Assembly (NCBI GenBank): GCA_040766655.1
Contig: JAXGQB010000006.1
Span: forward strand, 1 to 64,000
Origin: JALOOB01 sp040766655
GTDB lineage: Bacteria > Chloroflexota > Anaerolineae > CG2-30-64-16
Direction: 5' to 3'
Length of the DNA stretch: 64,000 nucleotides
The translations under genes and the position numbers were made by a program. Positions 1 through 8,580 of the stretch are shown here, one piece after another. Each line of letters starts with the position of its first letter. Within the stretch, counting starts at the first letter, position 1. The notes under the pieces were generated by a model. It saw only the letters and a program-made list of their open reading frames with translations, did not search any database and was not told where the DNA came from.

Positions 1-75
1 AGCTTGATAGGCGGCAGGTGTACGCACAGCAATGTGTTGAGCTAAGCCGTACTAATGCACGAGAGGCTTAGTTCA
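1..75 (+). rRNA. 23S ribosomal RNA, 3' end (partial)
   Basis: The first 75 bases match the conserved 3' end of bacterial 23S rRNA, including the segment around GCTAAGCCGTACTAATGCAC that precedes the terminal helix. The rest of the gene lies outside the window to the left. The exact 3' end is approximate. Confidence 0.85.
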
Positions 76-168
76 CGTGAGAAGGCAGTACTTGATGATA
101 CTTCTATTCCACTTGGTTGGGCGGGTGCCGGATGGCGGTGCGTTGCCGGATTGACAAGTGTAGAGTGA

Positions 169-296
<128 letters not shown>

Positions 297-340
297 TCTT
301 CTTCTCTCTGTAACTTATCTGCAGTCATGACCTCTAATTG

Positions 341-381
341 AGCAACGATCTTCCCGGTTTTGAGGAAGGCGTTGCTTTTTT
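341..381 (+). terminator. intrinsic terminator of the rRNA operon
   Basis: A hairpin (AGCAACG pairing with CGTTGCT, with an inner CTTCC/GGAAG stem) is followed by a run of T. It lies 45 bases after 5S, so it is the expected rRNA operon terminator. The -35 of the next promoter overlaps its T run. Confidence 0.85.
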
Positions 382-408
382 GATTAACGGCGTCATTTGT
401 CGTATCAT
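380..408 (+). promoter_or_regulatory. promoter of the CorC/HlyC-like gene
   Basis: TTGATT at 380-385 and TATCAT at 403-408 are separated by 17 bp. Transcription would start near 415, and an AGGAG ribosome site at 433-437 precedes the TTG start at 446. Confidence 0.7.
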
Positions 409-445
409 TGTCGCATGATGGACGTGATACTCAGGAGTTGTCCTT

Positions 446-1828
446 TTGGACGTTGACAGTAGTATTGGTGGTATGTTAGTCAGTGGACTGCTGCGCTTCC
501 TGCCGGCGGTCCTGGCAATCCTCATTCTGGGACTGGCTGCAGCGGCCGAAATGGCCTTCGCCTCCCTCAACAGAAACGAGCTTCGGAAGTTCGGCGGCGA
601 GCGCGCGAACCGCGGTGAGCTGGCGGCGCGGATCCTGTCGGAACCGGCACGGCTGCTCTCCACCCTCATGGTCACGAAGATGCTGGCCAGCACCGCCGTA
701 ATCGTCACCATGACATTCCTCGCACGCGCCTATGGCAACGGCCGGTGGCTCATCTGGTGGCTCGCCGGCGGCGTCTCCGCGTTGCTCCTGGCGCAAATCC
801 TGGGACGGGCCTGGGTGGTCAACAAAGAGGAGCGCGCCGCTGTGTGGTTGGCGCCGCTGGTCCAGGTCGCCGGCTGGTTGTTGGCGCCCATCACGGCTGT
901 CCTGCGGCGTATCGGCGGCGGCGCAGTGCCCAAGGGCGCCGCGCCAGAGAGCGTATTCCTGAGCGAAGACGGCCTGCGTTTCCTGCTGCACGTCTCCGAC
1001 GAGGAGTCCGTCATCGAGCAGGATGAGAAGGAACTGATCGCCTCGATCTTCGAGTTCAGCGACAAGCTGGTGCGCGAAGTGATGGTGCCACGGATCGACG
1101 TCACGGGCGTCTCTGCAGAGACGCCGCTGCTCGGCGCCCTGGAAGTGATTCTCCGCGCAGGACATTCGCGCATACCCGTTTACGGCGACTCGATCGACAA
1201 TATTCAGGGGGTTCTGTATGCGAAGGACCTGCTGAAATATTTGCGCGACGGACGCACGGACACGCCCATTGCCAAGATCGTTCGCCCCGTGTACTTCATC
1301 CCCGAGTCGAAGAAGGTGGACGAGCTGCTCCAGGAGCTGCAGAAGCGCAAGGTGCACATTGCCATCGTCGTGGATGAGTACGGCGGAACCGCGGGCCTCG
1401 TGACGATCGAGGACCTGTTGGAAGAGATCGTCGGCGAGATCCAGGATGAATACGACGCGGAAGAGCCGACGGTTGAGGCGGTCAACAGCCATGAGTTCCT
1501 GTTTGATGCGCGCGTGCCGATCGATGAGGTGAACAAGTTGCTGGAGGTTGAGCTGCCGAGCGAGGGCGGCGACACGCTTGGCGGGTTCATCTACAGCCAG
1601 CTGGGCAAGGTCCCCGCGATGGGGGATCGCGTCGAGTTCGAAAACGTGACGATCGAGGTTCTGTCGGTCGTCGGCCGGCGCATCAAGCAGGTGCGAGCGG
1701 TCGTGGCGACATCCGACAACGATGAGGCCATGCCCCCTGCTCGCGATCGCAACGGCCAGGTGCACGGGGCCAAAGCGGTGGGTGAGGGCAGCAGTGCCGG
1801 CATCCTGGCCACGCTGATCTTTCACTGA
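446..1828 (+). CDS. CNNM/CBS-domain membrane protein (CorC/HlyC family)
   Basis: The 460-residue protein has the usual architecture: an N-terminal CNNM (DUF21) membrane domain (about residues 10-180, with several hydrophobic segments and the AEMAFASLNRNEL motif), a tandem CBS pair (about 210-345, with VMVPRIDV and VVDEYGGTAGLVTIEDLLEEIVGEI) and a C-terminal CorC_HlyC domain (about 355-430). Family members are implicated in Mg2+/Co2+ export or homeostasis; the hemolysin name is historical. The start is TTG at 446, chosen for the AGGAG 8 bases upstream; ATG 473 would cut only 9 residues. The last 30 residues are low complexity. Confidence 0.88.
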   Translation: MDVDSSIGGMLVSGLLRFLPAVLAILILGLAAAAEMAFASLNRNELRKFGGERANRGELAARILSEPARLLSTLMVTKMLASTAVIVTMTFLARAYGNGRWLIWWLAGGVSALLLAQILGRAWVVNKEERAAVWLAPLVQVAGWLLAPITAVLRRIGGGAVPKGAAPESVFLSEDGLRFLLHVSDEESVIEQDEKELIASIFEFSDKLVREVMVPRIDVTGVSAETPLLGALEVILRAGHSRIPVYGDSIDNIQGVLYAKDLLKYLRDGRTDTPIAKIVRPVYFIPESKKVDELLQELQKRKVHIAIVVDEYGGTAGLVTIEDLLEEIVGEIQDEYDAEEPTVEAVNSHEFLFDARVPIDEVNKLLEVELPSEGGDTLGGFIYSQLGKVPAMGDRVEFENVTIEVLSVVGRRIKQVRAVVATSDNDEAMPPARDRNGQVHGAKAVGEGSSAGILATLIFH

Positions 1829-1874
1829 CGGTTCTGCCGGGGGCATATCCTCGGGGGCGTGTGCGCCTCCCGAT

Positions 1875-2303
1875 ATGAACGTGGGGCTTGAGTTTCCGAT
1901 GACACTGACCTCTTCAGAACAGGACGAACTGCTACACCTGGCCGCGCTGGCGCGGCAATCTGCCTACGTGCCCTACTCGCACTTCGCGGTGGGCGCGGCC
2001 CTGCGCGCCGAAGATGGCCGGGTTTTCACCGGCTGCAACGTGGAGAATGCCTCGTTCGGCCTCACCATCTGTGCGGAGCGCAATGCGGTCGCGCACGCCG
2101 TCGCAGAGGGCACCCGGCGTTTCGATGCAATCGCGGTGGTGACGGAGAACGGCGTGACGCCGTGCGGCGCGTGCCGCCAGGTGCTCGCCGAATTTGGGCC
2201 GGCCATGACCGTCATCGTGGCCGACGAGGCCGGCCGGCGCCGGGTCTACACCATCGGCGACCTCCTGCCGGACGCCTTCACCCCCGACCAACTGGACCGC
2301 TGA
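1875..2303 (+). CDS. cdd: cytidine deaminase
   Basis: The 142-residue protein has both zinc motifs of homotetrameric cytidine deaminase: CAERNA (first Cys and catalytic Glu) and PCGACRQ (two more zinc cysteines). It deaminates cytidine or deoxycytidine to uridine or deoxyuridine for pyrimidine salvage. FAVGAAL and GCNVENAS are the substrate-binding segments. ATG 1899 is an alternative start closer to the usual family N-terminus; neither start has a strong ribosome site. The gap to the upstream gene is 46 bases, so co-transcription is plausible. Confidence 0.93.
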   Translation: MNVGLEFPMTLTSSEQDELLHLAALARQSAYVPYSHFAVGAALRAEDGRVFTGCNVENASFGLTICAERNAVAHAVAEGTRRFDAIAVVTENGVTPCGACRQVLAEFGPAMTVIVADEAGRRRVYTIGDLLPDAFTPDQLDR

Positions 2304-2354
2304 GAACGCGCCCGGCCCCGGGCGAAACGCGGGCCCCACCCCCTTTTCTGACAT

Positions 2355-2382
2355 TTGACGCGTGCGCCGGCCGGTATATAAT
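2355..2382 (+). promoter_or_regulatory. promoter of the subtilase gene
   Basis: TTGACG (2355-2360) and TATAAT (2377-2382) are separated by 16 bp. The predicted leader is about 110 nt before the start at 2502, longer than most in this window; I see no recognisable riboswitch in it. Confidence 0.7.
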
Positions 2383-2501
2383 GCGCCGCACGGCAAGCCG
2401 GTGCACGTCATGACCGATGGTGCTCATGGAACAGGCCACTGTCCACCGTCGCTGGCAACGGTCAGCGGCAACCATCCTCATTTCCCAAAGGGAGGTCCTC
2501 G

Positions 2502-4049
<1,548 letters not shown>

Positions 4050-4069
4050 CCTCACGCCGGCTGGCGCAC

Positions 4070-4106
4070 GGGGCCCGCGTTCCCTTCGGGGGGCGCGGGC
4101 CCCTTC
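4070..4106 (+). terminator. GC-rich hairpin after the subtilase gene
   Basis: GGGGCCCGCG pairs with CGCGGGCCCC across a loop of about 14 bases. Only TTC follows, so the T run is weak. It lies 20 bases after the stop codon. Confidence 0.55.
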
Positions 4107-4122
4107 GCGTTGCGGCCGCGGC

Positions 4123-4152
4123 TTGAGGATGGGACGCCGCAGATGCTATAAT
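4123..4152 (+). promoter_or_regulatory. promoter of recO
   Basis: TTGAGG (4123-4128), an 18-bp spacer and an extended -10 TGC-TATAAT (4144-4152). The start codon at 4182 gives a leader of about 23 nt. Confidence 0.7.
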
Positions 4153-4181
4153 CCGGTGCAGACTCGAACCGGTCGTGGGAG

Positions 4182-4976
4182 ATGATGGATCAAGGACAGG
4201 CGCGGCGTCAGCGGCTCTACCGGCTGTCAGGGATCGTGTTGCGGCGGCGTGATCTGGGCGAAGCCGACCGCCTCCTCACCGTCTTCACGCGGGATCGCGG
4301 CAAGGTGACGCTACTGGCCAAGGGGGTGCGCCGCGCGGCCAGCCGCAAGGCGGGCCACCTCGAGCCGTTCACCCACACGGACCTGCTCGTGGCGAAGGGC
4401 GCCAGCCTCGACCTGGTGACGCAGGCGGAGACGATCGACGCGCACCGCCACGTGCGCGAGGACCTGTGGCTCAGCAGCCTGGCCTACGCGGCGGCCGAAC
4501 TGGCCGATGCCTTTACGGTGGACGAGGACCCGAACGTCGCGCTCTTCGACCTGCTGCTCGACACGGTGGGCCGCCTGGACACCGGTCAGCCTTCCAGCCT
4601 GGCCATGCGCTACTACGAGCTGCACCTCCTCGCGCTGGTGGGCTACCAGCCACAGCTCTTCCATTGCGTCCACTGCAACCGCCCGCTGGAGCCGGTGGTG
4701 AACTTCCTGAGCCTCGATCGCGGCGGCTGCCTGTGTCCGCAACACGGGGCCAATGTCGACGGCACCATCGCCCTGCCCCTCGACGTGCTCAAGGTGCTGC
4801 GCTATCTGCAGGCCCATCCCTGGGATCAGATCGCGGTGCTGCAGCTGCGTCCCGAGGTGCTCGCGCAGGTGGAATCCATCCTGGCGCGCTACATCGTCTA
4901 TCATCTCGAACGCACGCTGCGTGCGCCCGTCTTTCTCGAAAAGCTGCGCAGGGCGCTGATCGCGCCGAAGGAATGA
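4182..4976 (+). CDS. recO: DNA repair protein RecO
   Basis: The 264-residue protein matches RecO. It has an N-terminal OB-fold (about residues 10-85, with GIVLRRRDLGEADRLLTVF and a typical KGVRR segment), a helical middle, and a zinc-finger-like CVHC...CLCPQH region near residues 165-190. RecO loads RecA on gapped DNA in the RecFOR pathway and anneals single strands. It has its own promoter and runs into the MazG-like gene 6 bases downstream, so the two form a small operon. Confidence 0.93.
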   Translation: MMDQGQARRQRLYRLSGIVLRRRDLGEADRLLTVFTRDRGKVTLLAKGVRRAASRKAGHLEPFTHTDLLVAKGASLDLVTQAETIDAHRHVREDLWLSSLAYAAAELADAFTVDEDPNVALFDLLLDTVGRLDTGQPSSLAMRYYELHLLALVGYQPQLFHCVHCNRPLEPVVNFLSLDRGGCLCPQHGANVDGTIALPLDVLKVLRYLQAHPWDQIAVLQLRPEVLAQVESILARYIVYHLERTLRAPVFLEKLRRALIAPKE

Positions 4977-4982
4977 CCGATC

Positions 4983-5372
4983 GTGGAGATGAAGGCCTAC
5001 CAGGAATGGCTTGAAGCGTGGGATCGGGCGCGCGGCTGGGACCGCGTCTCCCCTTCCCACACGCTGGTGCACGTCATGGAAGAGCTGGGCGAGGTCGCCC
5101 GGCTCATGCTGGCGTGGGAGGGCTACAAGGAGGCCCCGAGCCCCGAGGCGCTGCACGACGCGCTGGAGGAGGAGCTTTCGGACGTGTTCGTCTTCCTCTT
5201 CAAGCTGGCCTACCAGCTGGAGGTCGACGTCGAGGCCGCCCTCGTGCGCGGCCAGGCCAAGGCCGAGGGCCGCTACGATGACGTGGCCGCAGCCCGTGCG
5301 ATGCTGGCGCGCTACCACGCGCGGCAGGCGGAGGCGTGCGACCGGCTGCTGAAGGGCCCCGGCACGGGTTGA
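4983..5372 (+). CDS. MazG-like nucleotide pyrophosphohydrolase
   Basis: The 129-residue protein carries the all-alpha NTP-pyrophosphatase signature: EELGEVARLML in the first metal-binding helix, and EEELSDVFVFLFKLAYQL with the conserved E-x-x-D of the second. It likely hydrolyses a nucleoside triphosphate to the monophosphate and pyrophosphate; the substrate cannot be read. The GTG at 4983 lies 6 bases after the recO stop; ATG 4989 is an alternative. Its TGA stop overlaps the -35 of the glyQS promoter. Confidence 0.8.
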   Translation: MEMKAYQEWLEAWDRARGWDRVSPSHTLVHVMEELGEVARLMLAWEGYKEAPSPEALHDALEEELSDVFVFLFKLAYQLEVDVEAALVRGQAKAEGRYDDVAAARAMLARYHARQAEACDRLLKGPGTG

Positions 5373-5397
5373 CGAGATACGCTGCGGCGGGTATCAT
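5369..5397 (+). promoter_or_regulatory. promoter of glyQS
   Basis: TTGACG (5369-5374) and TATCAT (5392-5397) with a 17-bp spacer. The -35 contains the stop codon of the upstream gene. Transcription should start near 5404, ahead of a terminator-like hairpin at 5429-5459. Confidence 0.75.
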
Positions 5398-5428
5398 TCC
5401 GAACAGGCAAAGCATAGCCATGCGTTGT

Positions 5429-5459
5429 AAGCCGGCCTTGGTCCAAGCGCCGGCTTTTT
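5429..5459 (+). terminator. terminator-like hairpin inside the glyQS leader
   Basis: AAGCCGGC pairs with GCCGGCTT, an inner CTTGG can pair with CCAAG, and TTTTT follows. It lies between the glyQS promoter and start codon. It may terminate read-through from recO-mazG, attenuate glyQS, or both. No T-box stem or T-box sequence fits in the roughly 25-nt leader before it. Confidence 0.7.
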
Positions 5460-5484
5460 CTTCTTGAGACAGGAAATGACTACG

Positions 5485-8400
5485 ATGAAACCGCTATCAT
5501 TCCAGGAAGTCATCATGCGCCTGCAGGCGTATTGGGCCGAGCAGGGATGCCTGATCTGGCAGCCCTACAGCGAAAAGGTGGGCGCGGGTACGGCCAACCC
5601 CGGCACCATCCTGCGCGTGCTGGGGCCCGAGCCGTGGAACGTGGCCTACGTCGAGCCGAGCTACCGGCCGGACGACGGGCGCTACGCGGAGAACCCGAAC
5701 CGCATGCAGATGCACACGCAGTTCCAGGTGATCCTGCAGCCTGCGCCGGAGAACTCGCAGGAGCTCTACCTGCGCAGCCTGGATGCCATCGGCATCGACC
5801 GGCGGATGCACGACATTCGCTTTGTGGAGGATAACTGGGCTTCTCCCGCGCTCGGCGCCTGGGGCCTCGGCTGGGAGGTGTGGCTGGATGGGATGGAGAT
5901 CACCCAGTACACCTACTTCCAGCAGGCCGGAGGACTGACCCTGGATCCCGTCGCGATCGAGTACACCTATGGCCTGGAACGCATCGTCATGTTTCTGCAG
6001 GGCGTCAAGGAGGTCTGGCAGATCGACTGGGACGGCCGGCGCACCTACGGCGACGTGCTCAAGTCGCCCGAGATCGAGCACTGCAGGTACGAGTTCGAGA
6101 TCGCCGACGTGGGCCGCCTGAAGCAGATGTACGAGCTGTTCGAGGCGGAGGCCCAGAGCTGCCTGGCGCACAAGCTGGTCATCCCCGCGCACGACTATGT
6201 GCTGCGCTGTTCCCACACGTTCAACCTGCTCGACGCGCGCGGCGCGGTCGGCGTGACCGAACGCGCCCACTTCTTCGCGCGCATGCGCGACCTGGCCCAC
6301 CAGGTGTCCGTCGCCTACGTCGAGCAGCGCGAGCGGGAGGAGTACCCCTGGATTGAAGATGCCCCATTGAAGATTGAAGATTCGTCCACGCCATCGGAAA
6401 CCGTCAATCTTCAATCTTCAATCTTCAATCTTCAATCGTCGTCCTATCTATTGGAAATCGGCACCGAGGAACTGCCGGCCGGCGATCTCGTCGATGCGAT
6501 GGCGCAGCTCGAGGTCAGCGTGCCGAAGCTGCTCGACGAGCTGCGGCTGAGCCACGGCGCGATCAGCGTGCACGGGACGCCGCGGCGGACGGTGGTGCTG
6601 ATCGAGGCGCTCGCGGGAACCCAGGCCGACCTGGAGACGCAGGTGAAGGGGCCGCCCGCGGATCGCGCGTTCGACCCGTCCGGCGCGGCCACCCCGGCTG
6701 CGGTGGGGTTTGCGCGGAAGAACGGCGTGCCGGTGGAAGCGCTCGTGGTGCGCGAGGAGGGCGGCGGGCGTTACGCCTTCGCGGTCGTGCGCCGCGAGGG
6801 ACGGCCCACGTTCGAGGTGCTGCCGCCCGCGCTGCCCGGCCTGGTGGCCGGCATCAAGTTCGGCAAGACCATGCGCTGGAACGCGACCAACGTGGCCTTC
6901 TCGCGGCCGATCCGCTGGATCGTCTCGCTGTGGGGCGGGACGGTGGCGCCCTTCACCTATGCCGGCGTCGCGGCCGGGCGCACGACGCGCGGTCCTCGCG
7001 CCGAGGGCTCGCCCGAGCTGGAAGTGACCGGCGCGGACGCGTATCTGCCGCTCATGGCCGAGCATCACGTGATCGTGGACCGGGCCGCGCGCCGCGCGAC
7101 CATTGCCGCGCAGGTGGCGGCGCTGGCCGCGGAGGTCGGCGGCGAGATCCCTGACGACCCGGCGCTGCTGGACGAGGTCACCGACCTGGTGGAGCAGCCC
7201 ACCGCGCTGAGGGGCAGCTTCTCGTCCGACTACCTGCGCCTGCCGAAGGAAGTGCTCATCACGGTGATGAAGAAGCACCAGCGCTACTTCCCGGTGGTGG
7301 CCGGCGGCGCCATGCTGCCGTACTTCATCACGGTCCGCAACGGTCCGGCCGAGTTCATCGACTCCGTGCGTGAGGGCAACGAGGGCGTCATCCGGGCGCG
7401 CTATGCCGACGCGGCGTACTTCTTCCGCGCGGACACGACGCGGCCCCTGGCCGAGTTCACTCCCCGGTTGGCCACGCTGACCTTCCAGCAGAAGCTCGGC
7501 TCGATGCTCGACAAGGTGCACCGCGTCGAGCGCCTGACGCCCGTTCTCGCGGAGAGCCTGGGGCTGACGGCCGCGGAACGGGAGACCGCCCAGCGGGCAG
7601 CCGCGCTCTTCAAGAGCGACCTGGCCACGCAGATGGTCGTCGAGCTGACCTCCTTGCAGGGGGTCATGGGCCGCGAGTATGCCCGGCTGTCGGGCGAGCC
7701 CGAGGCGGTCGCCCATGCTATCTACGAGCACTACCTGCCCCGCTTCCAGGGCGACGCGGCGCCGGCCTCGAAGCCCGGGCTGCTGCTGGGCATCGCCAAC
7801 CGGCTCGATTCGCTGGTCGGCCTCTTCGCGGTGAACCTGGCGCCCACGAGCACGACCGATCCGTTCGGCCTGCGCCGCGACGCGCTCGGCCTGGTCGGCG
7901 CACTGATCGGCCGCCAACAGTCGTTCGATCTGCGGCCGGCCCTGGCGGCAGTGGCCGCGCAGATGCCCGTCGAGGTGTCGCGGCAGGTGCTGGACGACGT
8001 CCTCCTGTTCATCCGCGACCGGCTGTACGGCTGGCTGCGCGAGCAGGGGTGGGCGCACGACGTGGTCGATGCGGTGCTCGCGGAGCAGAGCCACGATCCG
8101 TATCGCGCGGCGAAGGCCGCGCGGGAGCTGGCCGCGTTGGCGCAGGCGCCGGACTGGGCCGACCTGTTGACCGCCTACGCGCGCTGCAAGCGGATCACCC
8201 GGCCGCTGAGCGAGACGTACGACCTCGCCCCCGGGCACTACACGGACGCGCCGACGCGCGGCCTGTACGATGCCGCGCAGGCAGCGATCGCGCGGATGGC
8301 GGAGGCCGGCGCCGAGCCCGGCGTGGCGCTGCTGGGCGAGGTGCTGGCAGACCTGCAGGATCCGATCAACCGCTTCTTCACCGACGTGCTCGTCATGGCG

Positions 8401-8499
8401 GAGGACCAGGCGGTCCGCCAGGCGCGGCTGGCCCTGGTCCAACGCATCGCAGCGCTCCCGGACGGCATCGCCGACCTGAGCCAGTTGCAGGGATTCTAG
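5485..8499 (+). CDS. glyQS: fused glycyl-tRNA synthetase, alpha plus beta chains
   Basis: One reading frame of about 1,000 residues contains the whole alpha chain (about 1-290; class II motifs around RPDDGRYAENPNR and MQMHTQFQVI) and then the beta chain (from about 320, YLLEIGTEELPAGDL to DLSQLQGF). Most bacteria encode these as glyQ and glyS; single-chain forms are known in some lineages such as Chlamydia. It charges tRNA-Gly. ATG 5485 is favoured because AGGA lies 10 bases upstream; ATG 5476 is in frame. The interdomain linker (about 6351-6436) is encoded by an inverted repeat of GAAGATT units, a non-family segment in an essential gene. Confidence 0.95.
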   Translation: MKPLSFQEVIMRLQAYWAEQGCLIWQPYSEKVGAGTANPGTILRVLGPEPWNVAYVEPSYRPDDGRYAENPNRMQMHTQFQVILQPAPENSQELYLRSLDAIGIDRRMHDIRFVEDNWASPALGAWGLGWEVWLDGMEITQYTYFQQAGGLTLDPVAIEYTYGLERIVMFLQGVKEVWQIDWDGRRTYGDVLKSPEIEHCRYEFEIADVGRLKQMYELFEAEAQSCLAHKLVIPAHDYVLRCSHTFNLLDARGAVGVTERAHFFARMRDLAHQVSVAYVEQREREEYPWIEDAPLKIEDSSTPSETVNLQSSIFNLQSSSYLLEIGTEELPAGDLVDAMAQLEVSVPKLLDELRLSHGAISVHGTPRRTVVLIEALAGTQADLETQVKGPPADRAFDPSGAATPAAVGFARKNGVPVEALVVREEGGGRYAFAVVRREGRPTFEVLPPALPGLVAGIKFGKTMRWNATNVAFSRPIRWIVSLWGGTVAPFTYAGVAAGRTTRGPRAEGSPELEVTGADAYLPLMAEHHVIVDRAARRATIAAQVAALAAEVGGEIPDDPALLDEVTDLVEQPTALRGSFSSDYLRLPKEVLITVMKKHQRYFPVVAGGAMLPYFITVRNGPAEFIDSVREGNEGVIRARYADAAYFFRADTTRPLAEFTPRLATLTFQQKLGSMLDKVHRVERLTPVLAESLGLTAAERETAQRAAALFKSDLATQMVVELTSLQGVMGREYARLSGEPEAVAHAIYEHYLPRFQGDAAPASKPGLLLGIANRLDSLVGLFAVNLAPTSTTDPFGLRRDALGLVGALIGRQQSFDLRPALAAVAAQMPVEVSRQVLDDVLLFIRDRLYGWLREQGWAHDVVDAVLAEQSHDPYRAAKAARELAALAQAPDWADLLTAYARCKRITRPLSETYDLAPGHYTDAPTRGLYDAAQAAIARMAEAGAEPGVALLGEVLADLQDPINRFFTDVLVMAEDQAVRQARLALVQRIAALPDGIADLSQLQGF
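6351..6436 (+). repeat. GAAGATT inverted repeat in the GlyQ-GlyS linker
   Basis: A left arm of (TTGAAGA)n type at 6351-6382 faces four copies of CAATCTT(CA) at 6404-6436, giving a long imperfect hairpin in frame. It encodes the poorly conserved linker. It resembles the purine/pyrimidine inverted repeat at 11144-11227, suggesting an intergenic-type repeat trapped at a fusion joint. Confidence 0.75.
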
Positions 8500-8508
8500 A
8501 AGGGAATC

Positions 8509-8558
8509 AGACCTCCGAGGTCGTGCCAGCCTGCGGCTGGCCAGAGACTCGGAGGTCT
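8509..8558. repeat. CTCCGAG-type hairpin repeat between glyQS and the SbcC-like gene
   Basis: AGACCTCCGAG (8509-8519) is perfectly inverted at 8548-8558, with an inner GCCAGC/GCTGGC stem. There is no T run. The CCTCCGAG core recurs in the hairpin at 40374-40410. Confidence 0.7.
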
Positions 8559-8580
8559 ATTTCGGAGTAAGGCAGGCGCC

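Noticed and set aside
2309..2324. CGCCCGG/CCGGGCG hairpin after cdd as a terminator
   Set aside because: Seven-base stem with no T run in very GC-rich sequence; too weak to call.
5404..5460. Glycine T-box riboswitch upstream of glyQS
   Set aside because: The leader is only about 60 nt and lacks the stem I specifier loop and T-box sequence.
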